Shown: positions 1-8,400, numbered from the stretch's first letter. The stretch: DNA of 64,000 nucleotides from an uncultured Bacteroidia bacterium (GCA_902791865.1 CADAXK010000003.1:62001-126000), one strand, 5' to 3'. The notes: generated from the sequence alone by a model not told the origin. A program made the numbers and translations.

Positions 1-148
1 TGTAATTGCTGTTACTATTTTGTGTTTATATGTATAAATAGTTGATATACTTTGTGTTGTGTGAAATTCTGCCGCTTTTCCAACCTAAAATAGGGTTGTT
101 TCTGCCGTTTTTCCAACTTTTAACTCTTAACTTTTAACTGAAAAATAA
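1..148. other. intergenic, no gene seen
   Basis: AT-rich DNA with no convincing reading frame. It holds two near copies of a short word, CTGCCGCTTTTCCAAC (about 69-84) and CTGCCGTTTTTCCAAC (about 102-117). Nothing else stands out. Confidence 0.5.
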
Positions 149-194
149 GTACCGAAAAGTACCAAGTCCGTTCCCTTTTTTGCATCTAATTTTG
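149..194 (+). promoter_or_regulatory. promoter with GTACC direct repeat
   Basis: GTACC-GAAAA-GTACC (149-163) is a direct repeat with 10-bp period. CCGTTC lies at 168-173 and a Bacteroidetes-type -7 element TAATTTTG at 187-194. The same three blocks with identical spacing recur at 1186-1231, which argues for a shared activator or repressor. It would drive the lipoprotein gene at 266. The regulator is unknown. Confidence 0.55.
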
Positions 195-240
195 CCGACG
201 AAACAATTTCATTAGATGTTGAAGAGATGAAGTTAATTAA

Positions 241-264
241 ATGTATAATTCTAAACGAAAGTAA
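241..264 (+). promoter_or_regulatory. possible leader peptide ORF (MYNSKRK)
   Basis: A seven-codon ORF with its own ATG and TAA ends one base before the ATG (266) of the lipoprotein gene. Its start MYNS resembles the tiny ORFs MVYNSA and MGYNRQ found in the same place before three exported proteins at 54.9-57.6 kb. Alone it would be ignored; the resemblance makes it worth recording. It lacks the GC-rich stem seen in those three copies. Confidence 0.35.
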
Positions 265-265
265 A

Positions 266-1090
266 ATGAAACGTAATTTGTTTGTTATGATGTGCGCTGT
301 TGCGCTTGTTTTGGGAGTTTGTTCGTGCGGAGGAAACCAGGAACTTACAAAGATGATTCCTGCTTCTGCTGTAAAAATCACAGGAGATGACAAGGATTTC
401 TTTAAGCTTGCCGGTGATTCTGTAAAGATTATTCTTACCAATGATCGCCCTAACGACGATGATACTTGGGAAGTCAAGGCAATAATGCCTTTTTCCAATA
501 CAAAGTCTTGGGCAGAAGTGAAAGAAATGCGCAAAAAGAAACCAAATTGGTCTGGCATATACGGAATTAGTAGTTGTGATTATGAAACCAAGGTTAATTA
601 TTATGACGAGAACGGTTCCAATGTCGATTTGGACTCAAAGGTTGAAGGCTTTGACGATTTGTTGAAATCGGAAGAAATTACAACTGGAAATGTCACCGTA
701 AAACACGATAATTGGGGCGGAATTGGAAGTTATGAGCGAATAAAGCAAAATTTTGACAAGGTTGCTGGCGTTAAATTGGAGATTAAATTGTCTTGGGGAG
801 CCCATTATGACGAAGAAATGCCTGCTGCTAGCGAAGATAATTCTGCAACCTCTTCCGACAGCGACTGGGATTCCATCCTTGACGAGTACGAGAAGTATGT
901 TGACAAGTATGTGGCTGTGTACAAGAAGGCTATGAACGGCGATATGAATGCTTTGTCGGAATCTGTTTCGTTGGCCGAGCAAGCCGAGAAGCTTGGCGAC
1001 AAGCTGAGCAAGGGGCAGGGGTCGATGACATCTGCGCAGATGAACCGCTACACCAAGATTGTCACAAAGATGACTAACGCAATGCAATAA
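266..1090 (+). CDS. exported lipoprotein, function unknown
   Basis: A 274-residue protein. A Lys/Arg start is followed by a hydrophobic stretch and a lipobox-like VCSC with Cys21, so it is probably a lipidated envelope protein. The mature part begins with an acidic region; the last 80 residues are a charged, probably helical segment (EYEKYVDKY...) of a kind common at the end of Bacteroidales lipoproteins. An ATG at 227 in the same frame is possible, but it would place 13 polar residues before the signal peptide, so 266 is preferred. It stands alone between a putative regulated promoter and a strong terminator. I do not recognise a catalytic motif. Confidence 0.75.
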   Translation: MKRNLFVMMCAVALVLGVCSCGGNQELTKMIPASAVKITGDDKDFFKLAGDSVKIILTNDRPNDDDTWEVKAIMPFSNTKSWAEVKEMRKKKPNWSGIYGISSCDYETKVNYYDENGSNVDLDSKVEGFDDLLKSEEITTGNVTVKHDNWGGIGSYERIKQNFDKVAGVKLEIKLSWGAHYDEEMPAASEDNSATSSDSDWDSILDEYEKYVDKYVAVYKKAMNGDMNALSESVSLAEQAEKLGDKLSKGQGSMTSAQMNRYTKIVTKMTNAMQ

Positions 1091-1118
1091 ATACTAATTT
1101 CATATTATGGGAATTTTA

Positions 1119-1151
1119 AGTCTGCCGGCATTTGTTGGCAGACTTTTTTTT
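1119..1151 (+). terminator. rho-independent terminator
   Basis: Stem AGTCTGCC (1119-1126) pairs with GGCAGACT (1137-1144), followed by a run of T. It closes the lipoprotein gene. The terminator at 4643-4676 has almost the same sequence. Confidence 0.85.
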
Positions 1152-1185
1152 GTGGTAATTTGTTTGACTTGATAGGACAAAATAA

Positions 1186-1231
1186 GTACCGAAAAGTACC
1201 ACCCCCGTTCTTTCTATACTTCCTACCTTTG
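1186..1231 (+). promoter_or_regulatory. second copy of the GTACC promoter module
   Basis: GTACC-GAAAA-GTACC (1186-1200), CCGTTC (1205-1210) and TACCTTTG (1224-1231) repeat the arrangement at 149-194 with the same offsets (19 and 38 bases). No ORF starts just downstream, so it may add a second start point to the RNA at 1319 or drive the gene at 1635. Confidence 0.5.
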
Positions 1232-1282
1232 CAAAGGAAAGCAGTACCGATAATTTTTTTTCTACAAAAAGTGTATCGCTTG

Positions 1283-1312
1283 TTTGCTGAAATTAAAAAA
1301 TGTGTATATTTG
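1283..1312 (+). promoter_or_regulatory. promoter for the structured RNA
   Basis: TTTG at 1283-1286 is followed after 18 bases by TATATTTG at 1305-1312, a good match to the Bacteroidetes TTTG/TAnnTTTG promoter. It predicts a start near 1319, at the 5' edge of the folded region. Confidence 0.55.
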
Positions 1313-1318
1313 TGGCAC

Positions 1319-1492
1319 ATATATCATCGGTAGCGATACCATCTGTCCGAAAGTGTGAATCTCGCAAGTTCAGAACGAAGTAAGACAGGAAAGTACGCTG
1401 CGTGCAATTCCAGCACGCACTGTTTTCTTATCTTTACTTCAGGCAATGCGAGAGCCTACACTTCGAGATGGGATTGGAGTGCGGGCTTTTTT
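1319..1492 (+). ncRNA. structured RNA, probably 6S-like
   Basis: About 174 nt with its own promoter and a T-run end. Hand pairing gives: closing helix GTCCG (1345-1349) with CGGGC (1482-1486); ATCTCG plus AAG (1359-1368) with CTTCGAGAT (1461-1469); an open bubble whose 3' side carries a small hairpin AGGC/GCCT (1441-1444 with 1454-1457); and a long irregular apical arm from GAAGTA (1377) pairing near 1440 up to GCGTGC/GCACGC (1400-1405 with 1413-1418). Length, closing stem, 3'-side hairpin in a central bubble and long arm are the layout of 6S RNA, which binds the RNA polymerase holoenzyme. No primary-sequence match was tested. A 65-codon ORF across it has no coding character. Confidence 0.45.
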
Positions 1493-1634
1493 GTTGCCTT
1501 ACCCCCAAGCGCAAACGATAGCAGCGGAAGCCGGGAAGCTGGACGAGAGTAGGCAAAGATTGAAATGTTGAAATTAAAATAATAATTTATTGTATAACTA
1601 AAAGTTGCGCCCGACACAAATAAGGGATATTAAG
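1493..1634 (+). other. hairpin-rich leader before the next gene
   Basis: TTGCCTTAC (1494-1502) can pair with GTAGGCAA (1549-1556) with one bulge, enclosing CAGC/GCTG. It could be a 3' extension of the RNA at 1319 or the 5' leader of the gene at 1635. No riboswitch class was recognised. Confidence 0.3.
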
Positions 1635-2249
1635 ATGAGAACCAAGTATATATTTATGCTGACAATTTCTGTCGTATTAATGACATCACAGGCATTTGCT
1701 TCGTATGTAAACAATGCAGATGGCGACAAGACCTATCCTATTGGCGACAGGGCTATTTATGATGTGGTAGGGAATGTAAAATCGATAGTACAAGGCTATT
1801 CAAAAATGGAATTCGATGAGAATGGTTTACTAAAGCGGTCAAATGCCAAGACGATAAAAACAGGAAATGGTTTTGAAATTCACGAAGAATTCTTTAACGA
1901 AGAATATGGAGAAACGACAGAGATGGTATCTATATATGACAAGGATGGAAGATGCATTAGTTTTGGCGAATCAGAGAAAGACATAACATATAATGGCAAT
2001 AATCAGATTGTTAGATATGCCGTTTATTCGGGATGGGAAACCTATAAATACACAAATACTTATGATTCTGATGGATTTCTTTTGAAGAGTACATACATCG
2101 TAATAAATAATGATGAAGGAACAACAACTACATATACAAAAAGCTATAAGGTATTAGCAAAGGATGGTCACGGCAACTGGACGAAACGCCAAGTTACCGA
2201 GGGGTCTTCTGTAATAGTAGAAGAACGCACAATTGAATATTATCAATAG
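1635..2249 (+). CDS. exported protein with YD-like repeats
   Basis: A 204-residue protein with a clear signal peptide (MRTKYIFMLTISVVLMTSQAFA). The mature part has repeated short strands of the type F/YDENGLLKR, YDKDGRC and YDSDGFLLKSTY, like the YD/RHS-type or WG-type repeats of secreted Bacteroidetes proteins. It probably acts outside the inner membrane. The start is the ATG at 1635; an upstream in-frame TTG would break the signal peptide. It is followed at once by a terminator. No enzyme motif is visible. Confidence 0.75.
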   Translation: MRTKYIFMLTISVVLMTSQAFASYVNNADGDKTYPIGDRAIYDVVGNVKSIVQGYSKMEFDENGLLKRSNAKTIKTGNGFEIHEEFFNEEYGETTEMVSIYDKDGRCISFGESEKDITYNGNNQIVRYAVYSGWETYKYTNTYDSDGFLLKSTYIVINNDEGTTTTYTKSYKVLAKDGHGNWTKRQVTEGSSVIVEERTIEYYQ

Positions 2250-2261
2250 TCATAACACAAG

Positions 2262-2292
2262 GATTCCCGAACTTTTTCGGGAATCTATTTTT
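2262..2292 (+). terminator. rho-independent terminator
   Basis: Perfect stem GATTCCCGA (2262-2270) / TCGGGAATC (2277-2285) followed by TATTTTT. Confidence 0.85.
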
Positions 2293-2326
2293 ATGTGAAT
2301 AGCAAAACAACAAAAAGAGTATAGAA

Positions 2327-4621
2327 ATGAAAAAGCATACGGCAATTACATTGCTTACAGCAATCTTGGTTGTGCTTGGCACAACGGTTTACGGGCAGCA
2401 GAGAAAAATTCAGACAGTAAAGGAACCTTGTAAATACGAAAGCGGATATTGGCCTTCGGCAGATCCCGTAGATGCTGTAGGAACGAGGTCTTATAGTTAT
2501 TACTATGATGAGAATGACAATAAAGTCTTGCATGGTCCTATTTCAATAAATGCCAAAGGGAAAGAAACTCATACTTATTATATTAATTCTAATTCCTATA
2601 AAACTTACAAGCAAGATGCCACTAAAGAATTAATTTACACGGCAACCTGTAAAGATGGTAATTTGGATGGTTCTGCATATTTAAAAGATTGCGAAAGTCC
2701 AGGACAGGTTAAGGCGATAATGGTTGATCCTTATAGCAAAGAAGTTTATGCAAATTTTAAAGATGGGAAAGCTTGTGGAACATGGAAATATAACATTAAA
2801 TACCCACGAAATAATGTTGAATTATCAGCAACAATCAACTATGAAAATGGTAAAATTACTGGATTGTCCTGTGACAAAACATCATTTACGCTTAATTCAA
2901 AAGGAGAAGTAAACGGGAAAATAGATGGCGTTGATGTGAAAGATGGGTTTGCTAATGTTTTCATGAGAATAAATGGCGGTTATTCGGAACTGGAGGACGA
3001 GCAAAAGCAATTGCTGTCACAAATAAAAGAAAAGGGAATTACGCAGGAAACGAGAAGTATGCTTATACAGAAACATTATTTATTAATGGAGGATAGTAAG
3101 GATTTTGATTTGTATAAGGATATAATAAATGGGTTCCCGTTAGGCAAGCATGAGGAAATAGAGTCTAAATGTAAAGTAAAGTATTACTATTTAAAAAGAA
3201 TCCGTGAGGCAACATTGCAGGAAATCAAAGATTTCTGTTATCCATCTAATGTTTTCTTTTTTTCCAAAGACAATTACACATATATGTGTAAGAATTCTAT
3301 GATAGGTAATTTATATGTAAGTGACGAAAAGATTAAGGAGATAAACGACTGGGATGCAGCTAAACGGGTATTAGATCCAAGTTATAATGATGCCATTTCT
3401 TTAAAGAGAGCGCTTAGGGATGAAATGACCATTGAAGCACTATATAATTACAAAAAAGTTGCCGAAAAATTTGGAACGCTGTGTAAATGGAGGGATTCAG
3501 AAGAAAACTACGAGTATAGTATGCAAAAAGTTGCCGAAATAATGGATGCCATCCGTGAACCAGAATACAACAAGGCGAATGAAATGCTATCTCAAAATTT
3601 TTCCAAGTCAAAAAAATATACATTAAAAGACCTGATAGAATACAAACAATATTACACATTTCTACATCTTTTAAACGACTACAAGGATTCGGAAACTTTG
3701 CTTAAAGTATGCGATGATCGGATTAGTGACATTTCAGAGCAACTAAACAATTACGCGGAATGCATCAAAACTTCATTAAAAAATGCCCCTGCAACGAAGC
3801 CAGTCCTTGACTCAATAGAAGTCGCTCTCTCAATTTATAAAACATTTTACGATGATTCTGAAGGGTATCCTGAACTGCGCGATTACAATAAACACATGAA
3901 AAAAAATCTAGAAGAATGTCAAGAAATAAAAACTCGCATTATAAATGAATTAAAGCGAATAGAGTCCCTGAATGAGAAACTACGAAAAGCGTTGAATGAA
4001 ATAGTTGAGATTACAAAAACACAGACACCTGGCTATGTAAGTTTTAAATATTATGCACCTGTCAAATTTTATGCTAATTTTGGCGTTGAGAGTTATGAGG
4101 ACGATTATATGACAAACGAAGACCGAATGCGTATGTTTGCAGGAACTCTTGATGAACGACTTTCTCCATTCTGTCCTTTGATTGGATATAGAATTTTAGA
4201 AATCAAGAGAAACGCCAAGAATAATACTTTTATTGCTATGTGTGAATTCGATAAAAAGATAAAATCAAAAATTGGAGAATACGAAACATACAAATTGAAA
4301 TTCGGAATTTCAAATTCTGGTCATATTATTGTTGGTTCTTTTTTCTATAGTGCAACAAAGGTCATCAACGACTGGGACAAGCTGAAGGATAACGATTGTA
4401 AGATTCTTGCGAAATCAAAAGAATGTAAGAATATTGTTTCTTCATATTCAAAATACAAGAAAACAGCAGAGACTACAACAAACGCAAAATTAAAAGCATT
4501 AATCGCAAATCAAGAAAAGATACTAAAAGCAATCAACAGTTCAAATGCAGTAGAATTGGACGATAAAGTTAAGAAACTAAAAGACAAGAGTATCGAAAAT
4601 GTAATTAAGGCAATACAATAA
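2327..4621 (+). CDS. large exported protein, function unknown
   Basis: A 764-residue protein with a signal peptide (MKKHTAITLLTAILVVLG...YGQ). Residues about 35-200 contain MORN/YwqK-like strands (YYDENDNKVLHGPIS, KDGKACGTWKYN). The remainder is charged and mostly helical with likely coiled coils (for example around residues 510-570). No cysteine lipobox, T9SS tail or catalytic signature is seen. It lies only 35 bases after a terminator, and no clear TAnnTTTG element is visible in that gap, so its transcription is unclear. Its last bases and terminator resemble those of the gene at 266, as if the two 3' ends share ancestry. Confidence 0.7.
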   Translation: MKKHTAITLLTAILVVLGTTVYGQQRKIQTVKEPCKYESGYWPSADPVDAVGTRSYSYYYDENDNKVLHGPISINAKGKETHTYYINSNSYKTYKQDATKELIYTATCKDGNLDGSAYLKDCESPGQVKAIMVDPYSKEVYANFKDGKACGTWKYNIKYPRNNVELSATINYENGKITGLSCDKTSFTLNSKGEVNGKIDGVDVKDGFANVFMRINGGYSELEDEQKQLLSQIKEKGITQETRSMLIQKHYLLMEDSKDFDLYKDIINGFPLGKHEEIESKCKVKYYYLKRIREATLQEIKDFCYPSNVFFFSKDNYTYMCKNSMIGNLYVSDEKIKEINDWDAAKRVLDPSYNDAISLKRALRDEMTIEALYNYKKVAEKFGTLCKWRDSEENYEYSMQKVAEIMDAIREPEYNKANEMLSQNFSKSKKYTLKDLIEYKQYYTFLHLLNDYKDSETLLKVCDDRISDISEQLNNYAECIKTSLKNAPATKPVLDSIEVALSIYKTFYDDSEGYPELRDYNKHMKKNLEECQEIKTRIINELKRIESLNEKLRKALNEIVEITKTQTPGYVSFKYYAPVKFYANFGVESYEDDYMTNEDRMRMFAGTLDERLSPFCPLIGYRILEIKRNAKNNTFIAMCEFDKKIKSKIGEYETYKLKFGISNSGHIIVGSFFYSATKVINDWDKLKDNDCKILAKSKECKNIVSSYSKYKKTAETTTNAKLKALIANQEKILKAINSSNAVELDDKVKKLKDKSIENVIKAIQ

Positions 4622-4642
4622 TTGATGTATATATTACATATG

Positions 4643-4676
4643 AAGTCTGCTAACCATTGTTGGCAGACTTTTTTTG
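4643..4676 (+). terminator. rho-independent terminator
   Basis: AAGTCTGC (4643-4650) / GCAGACTT (4663-4670) then a T run, nearly identical to the terminator at 1119-1151. Confidence 0.85.
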
Positions 4677-4770
4677 TTTAAAGTAAGAATGCGACTACAA
4701 TAGGATGTATGGGAGGGTACTAAATTTTTTTGGAAAAGGAATATGCCAGATTATCCCTGCTAATAAACAT

Positions 4771-4802
4771 ACAAAAGTGCTGCCTATAAACAGCACTTTT
4801 GT
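4771..4802. terminator. likely terminator of the leftward uvrA2-like gene
   Basis: Perfect 12-bp inverted repeat ACAAAAGTGCTG (4771-4782) / CAGCACTTTTGT (4791-4802), loop of 8. Usable from both sides; it lies about 135 bases beyond the leftward gene's stop. The rest of 4677-4935 shows no gene. Confidence 0.55.
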
Positions 4803-4935
4803 TGTATAATTGCTGTTTATAAATTGCATTAATTGAACATAATGCTTGTTGCAAACTGCAAATGAAAGAAATGAATTGTAAAAAGACAAAAACAATTGTG
4901 TATTTGTACGGGGCGAGTATCTTGTGCAAAAGATA

Positions 4936-7176
4936 TCACTTCAAATACCTCGCCGTCACCGATTCCTTGCTGTTCAAAATTTCGGTAGGTTTTCCTGCAA
5001 ATAGCAGTCGTCCACCAGCTTCGCCACCTTCGGGACCGACTTCGATGAGGTAGTCGGCTTGCTTCATCACATCCATGCTATGTTCGATGAGGATGAGAGT
5101 GTTGCCGGCATCGGTCATGTCGTTGAAAAGGTTGAGCAACTTGTGTATGTCGTCAAGGTGCAAGCCGTCGGTAGGTTCGTCGAGGATGAAGATTTCGCCT
5201 TTGCGGTGAAGCTGGTCGGCAAGCTTTATGCGTTGCAGTTCGCCACCCGAGAGGGTTGTCATCGACTGGTCGAGGTGCAGGTAGCCAAGTTCCACCTTGT
5301 CCAAGGCAAGAAGTTTTTGCAAAAATGGCTGGTCGGCAAAGAAATCGATGGCTTCTTCGACGCTCATTCCCATCACTTCGGCGATATTCTTGCCCTTGTA
5401 GCGGTGCGATAGGGCTTCGTCGTTGTACCTTGTGCCGTGGCAGGCCTCGCATACGGTCTCAATCGATTCCATAAAGGCCATGTCGGAGACAATCACGCCC
5501 TTGCCGCCACAAGCGGGACAAGCGCCCTTCGAGTTGAACGAAAACAACTGCATGTTGCTGTGGCTTGCTTGTGCAAAAAGTTTTCGTATCGGGTCGGAAA
5601 TCTCAAGGTAGGTGGCAGGTGTGGAACGCAGATTTATGCCAATGTTCTTCTGTCCGATGAAGATAGTTTCGAGTTTGCACTGGCTCTGGAACTCTTCCAT
5701 CAGCGACGACTTTCCCGAACCTGCAACACCGGCAATCACCGTCATTACGCCTGTTGGAATGTCAACAGAAACTCTTTTCAGGTTGTGCAGGGTGGCGTTT
5801 TCGATGCGGATGAAGCCTGTAGGTTTTCGTATCTCGGTCTTGAACTGGCTTTTGCTGCGAAGCATTTTGCCCGAAATGGTGTCGGAGTTGAGAAGACCTT
5901 CGTATGTGCCTTCGAACATTATTTCGCCGCCGTGTGCACCAGCTTTCGGTCCCATATCAACAATGTGGTCGGCCATTGCGATTATTTCGCGGTGATGCTC
6001 GACGATGAGGATGGTGTTGCCGTGGTCGCGTAGGTTGCGTAGCGAATCCTTCAGCTTGCTGATGTCCTGAGGATGCAAGCCAACGCTTGGTTCGTCGAGT
6101 ACATACGCCATGTCGGTGAGCGGTGAGTTTATGTATTTTGCAATCTTGATGCGCTGTGCTTCACCGCCAGAGAGTGTTCCCGTGCCACGGCTCAACGATA
6201 GGTAGCCCAGACCAATTTGCATAAGTGCTTGCAGACGCTTGGCAAGTTCGCGCTTGATGTCAACTGCCAGCGGGTCGTCGATGTCTGCGACAAATTCCAC
6301 AAGGTCTGAAATCGGCATGTCGCCGACTTCGGCAATGTTCTTGCCGTTTATGCGGCACGAGCGAATTTTCTCGTTCAGTCGCGTTCCCTTGCAGTCGGGA
6401 CAGGTGCCCATCGTAAGCATCGGGTTGATTGCTGCGGCGTGGAGCAGACCTTCTTCCGAATTTATTATGCTGCGGTACATTCGCGGAACAAGACCTTCGT
6501 ATTTTGCCGTTTTCGGCCAGTTTGACGGCGGATTTTTCAACTTTATCTGCGGTGAATACAGGAAAAGGTCAAGTTCTTCGGGTGTGTAGTCCTTTATTTT
6601 CTTGTCGAGGTCGAAAAGTCCGCTGTGCGCATAACGAATCCAACGCCATCCGCCTTTGCCGAAAGCGATGTAATGTATTGTGTCCTCGTCGTTTAGCGAC
6701 TTGTCGAAGTCAACGAGCTTATGAATGTCGAGTTCGCGTATTTCGCCCAGACCGGCACAGCGCGGACAGCTTCCTGCCGGGTGGTTGAACGAAAACGAGT
6801 CGGAATATCCGACAAAAGGTTTTCCAACGCGCGAAAACAGAAGTCGCAGCAATGGTTGTATGTCGGTGTAGGTGCCTACTGTGGAACGGCTGTTCGATGC
6901 AGGCTTTTTCTGGTCGATGACTATCGTCACGGGCATATTTTCGATTTTCCCGACTTTGGGACGACCATATTTCGGTAGGTATTGCTGCACGAAGCTAGGA
7001 AAAGTCTCGTTGAGTTCGCGGCGGCTTTCGGCGGCAATGGTGTCGAGGCAAAGCGACGACTTGCCCGAACCCGAAACGCCTGTAAATACTGTAATTTGAT
7101 GCTTTGGAATGTCCAGCGAAACATTTTTTAGGTTGTTTTCGGTGGCGTTGGTTATTGTGATTTTGTCAGAAGTCAT
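4936..7176 (-). CDS. UvrA-like ABC ATPase (UvrA2 type)
   Basis: A 746-residue protein with two ABC ATPase units: Walker A GVSGSGKSS near the N-terminus and AGVAGSGKSS near the middle, signatures LSGGEAQRIK and LSGGELQRIK, Walker B with LDEPSVGLH and LDEPTDGLH. Four CxxC pairs (CPRC, CPDC, CPAC, CEAC) mark the zinc modules. Canonical UvrA is about 940 residues; here the segment between the first Walker A and the first zinc module is short, so the UvrB-binding and insertion regions appear to be missing. That is the UvrA2/DrrC class, linked to DNA-damage or DNA-binding-drug tolerance rather than core excision repair. The start is the ATG at 7176. The gene stands alone, with repeats upstream. Confidence 0.85.
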   Translation of the reverse strand: MTSDKITITNATENNLKNVSLDIPKHQITVFTGVSGSGKSSLCLDTIAAESRRELNETFPSFVQQYLPKYGRPKVGKIENMPVTIVIDQKKPASNSRSTVGTYTDIQPLLRLLFSRVGKPFVGYSDSFSFNHPAGSCPRCAGLGEIRELDIHKLVDFDKSLNDEDTIHYIAFGKGGWRWIRYAHSGLFDLDKKIKDYTPEELDLFLYSPQIKLKNPPSNWPKTAKYEGLVPRMYRSIINSEEGLLHAAAINPMLTMGTCPDCKGTRLNEKIRSCRINGKNIAEVGDMPISDLVEFVADIDDPLAVDIKRELAKRLQALMQIGLGYLSLSRGTGTLSGGEAQRIKIAKYINSPLTDMAYVLDEPSVGLHPQDISKLKDSLRNLRDHGNTILIVEHHREIIAMADHIVDMGPKAGAHGGEIMFEGTYEGLLNSDTISGKMLRSKSQFKTEIRKPTGFIRIENATLHNLKRVSVDIPTGVMTVIAGVAGSGKSSLMEEFQSQCKLETIFIGQKNIGINLRSTPATYLEISDPIRKLFAQASHSNMQLFSFNSKGACPACGGKGVIVSDMAFMESIETVCEACHGTRYNDEALSHRYKGKNIAEVMGMSVEEAIDFFADQPFLQKLLALDKVELGYLHLDQSMTTLSGGELQRIKLADQLHRKGEIFILDEPTDGLHLDDIHKLLNLFNDMTDAGNTLILIEHSMDVMKQADYLIEVGPEGGEAGGRLLFAGKPTEILNSKESVTARYLK

Positions 7177-7244
7177 AGATGTTTAAAAATTCAAAGATTC
7201 AAAGATTCAAAGTTTAATGTTCAACGTTCAAAGATTTGATGATT

Positions 7245-7315
7245 TAGCTTCGCTGAGCTGAAGGTTGCTTGCGCGAGCTAAAGGTTAACTTCGTTGAGCT
7301 AAAGGTTGATAATTC
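7245..7315. repeat. tandem GAGCTAAAGGTT repeats
   Basis: Three head-to-tail units of about 20-21 bp: GAGCTGAAGGTTGCTTGCGC (7255), GAGCTAAAGGTTAACTTCG (7275) and GAGCTAAAGGTTGATAATT (7296). Units of the same family occur at 16378-16424, 22040-22066 and 23095-23125. All are intergenic. Confidence 0.7.
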
Positions 7316-7371
7316 AAAATTCATAAATCCTATTCAATCGTAAATCTAAAATCTAAAATCGTAAATTACAT

Positions 7372-8400
7372 TTATTCTTGCTCTCGTATTGATTCCTTGT
7401 GAATTTCGGAAAACAGTGTTGCAATCATTTCCTTCGACAGACCTATTTTTTCGGCGTACTCGCTTCGCGATTCCAGAACTTTTTTCCAGCGGTCTATTTG
7501 CAGGATGGCAACATTGCGCGACTTTTTCAATTCGCCAATTTCGTTGGTAATGGCAAACCTTTGCTTCAAAATGTCGATTAGCTGATAGTCGAGGAAATCA
7601 ATTTTGTTTCTCAGCGTCTCGAGTTCCATTTCGTAGTTGTGGTCGTCACTGGCTGGACTTTTTATCTTCAGACTATCGATGAGATTCTTAATTTCTAGTG
7701 GTGTAAGTTGTTGGTTGCTATCGCTTAATGCTTGTTGCGGACAGCAATGCGATTCAATCATCAGTCCAGCCATATTGAGGTTTATTGCCTGCTGTGAAAT
7801 TTCGGCAATGTATCTTGTGTCGCCTGCAATGTGGCTTGGGTCGCAGATGATTTTAATGTCGGGCATTCGTCTGGCAAGTTCAATCGGTATCTCCCAGCAA
7901 GGCAGGTTGCGAAGTTTTGTTTCCGAAAATGGATAAAAGCCTCTGCTAACGGCAATTATGTCACCTAAACCGATTTTGCGGAAACGCTCTATTGCACCAC
8001 ACCACAAGTCTATGTCGGGATTTGTTGGGTTTTTAATAAAAACCTTGAAATCACCGCCTTTTGCAGCATTGGCGACCTCCTGTACCGAAAATGGATTTGC
8101 AACTGTGCGAGCACCTATCCAGAATGCCTTGAATCCGTATTTAGCAATTTTTTCTATGTGGTTTGCATTTGCTACTTCGGTGATTACATGAATGTTAAGC
8201 TCGTTTTGAATGCGTTGCATCCAGGCTAGTGCTTTTTCGCCAAGCCCTTCAAATGAGTCGGGATGTGTGCGCGGTTTCCATATTCCTGCACGAAAATAGT
8301 CGGGAGCGACAAGTTCTTTCAGTTGTCGTGCTGTCGTGTAGACCTGTTCCTCGCTTTCTGCACTGCAAGGTCCGCATATTAGCATCAGTCTTTTCGCCAT
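7372..8400 (-). CDS. bifunctional DAHP synthase / chorismate mutase
   Basis: A 342-residue cytosolic enzyme. Residues about 5-250 form a class I beta/KDO8P-synthase-like DAHP synthase (CGPCSAES, FRAGIWKPRT, HVITEVAN, CDPSHIAGDTRYI), which joins PEP and erythrose 4-phosphate. The last 85 residues are an AroQ-type chorismate mutase helix bundle (LRNKIDFLDYQLIDILKQR), converting chorismate to prephenate. The fusion is usual in Bacteroidales and lets prephenate control DAHP synthesis. A TTG at 8418 extends the frame, but the -7 element at 8416-8423 puts the transcript start near 8409, so the ATG at 8400 is chosen. Confidence 0.9.
   Translation of the reverse strand: MAKRLMLICGPCSAESEEQVYTTARQLKELVAPDYFRAGIWKPRTHPDSFEGLGEKALAWMQRIQNELNIHVITEVANANHIEKIAKYGFKAFWIGARTVANPFSVQEVANAAKGGDFKVFIKNPTNPDIDLWCGAIERFRKIGLGDIIAVSRGFYPFSETKLRNLPCWEIPIELARRMPDIKIICDPSHIAGDTRYIAEISQQAINLNMAGLMIESHCCPQQALSDSNQQLTPLEIKNLIDSLKIKSPASDDHNYEMELETLRNKIDFLDYQLIDILKQRFAITNEIGELKKSRNVAILQIDRWKKVLESRSEYAEKIGLSKEMIATLFSEIHKESIREQE

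Noticed and set aside
1355..1552. 65-codon plus-strand ORF
   Set aside because: It lies across the hairpins of the structured RNA at 1319-1492, has no similarity I recognise and an odd Ser/Ala composition expected from paired stems.
1319..1556. RNase P RNA, tmRNA or SRP RNA
   Set aside because: None of the invariant words (GAGGAAAGUCC and ACAGA for RNase P, the tRNA-like ends of tmRNA, GGAAG...GCAGC of SRP RNA in the right frame) are present.
5437..6033. 198-codon plus-strand ORF inside the UvrA2-like gene
   Set aside because: Antisense shadow of a well-supported coding gene; its composition mirrors the real frame.
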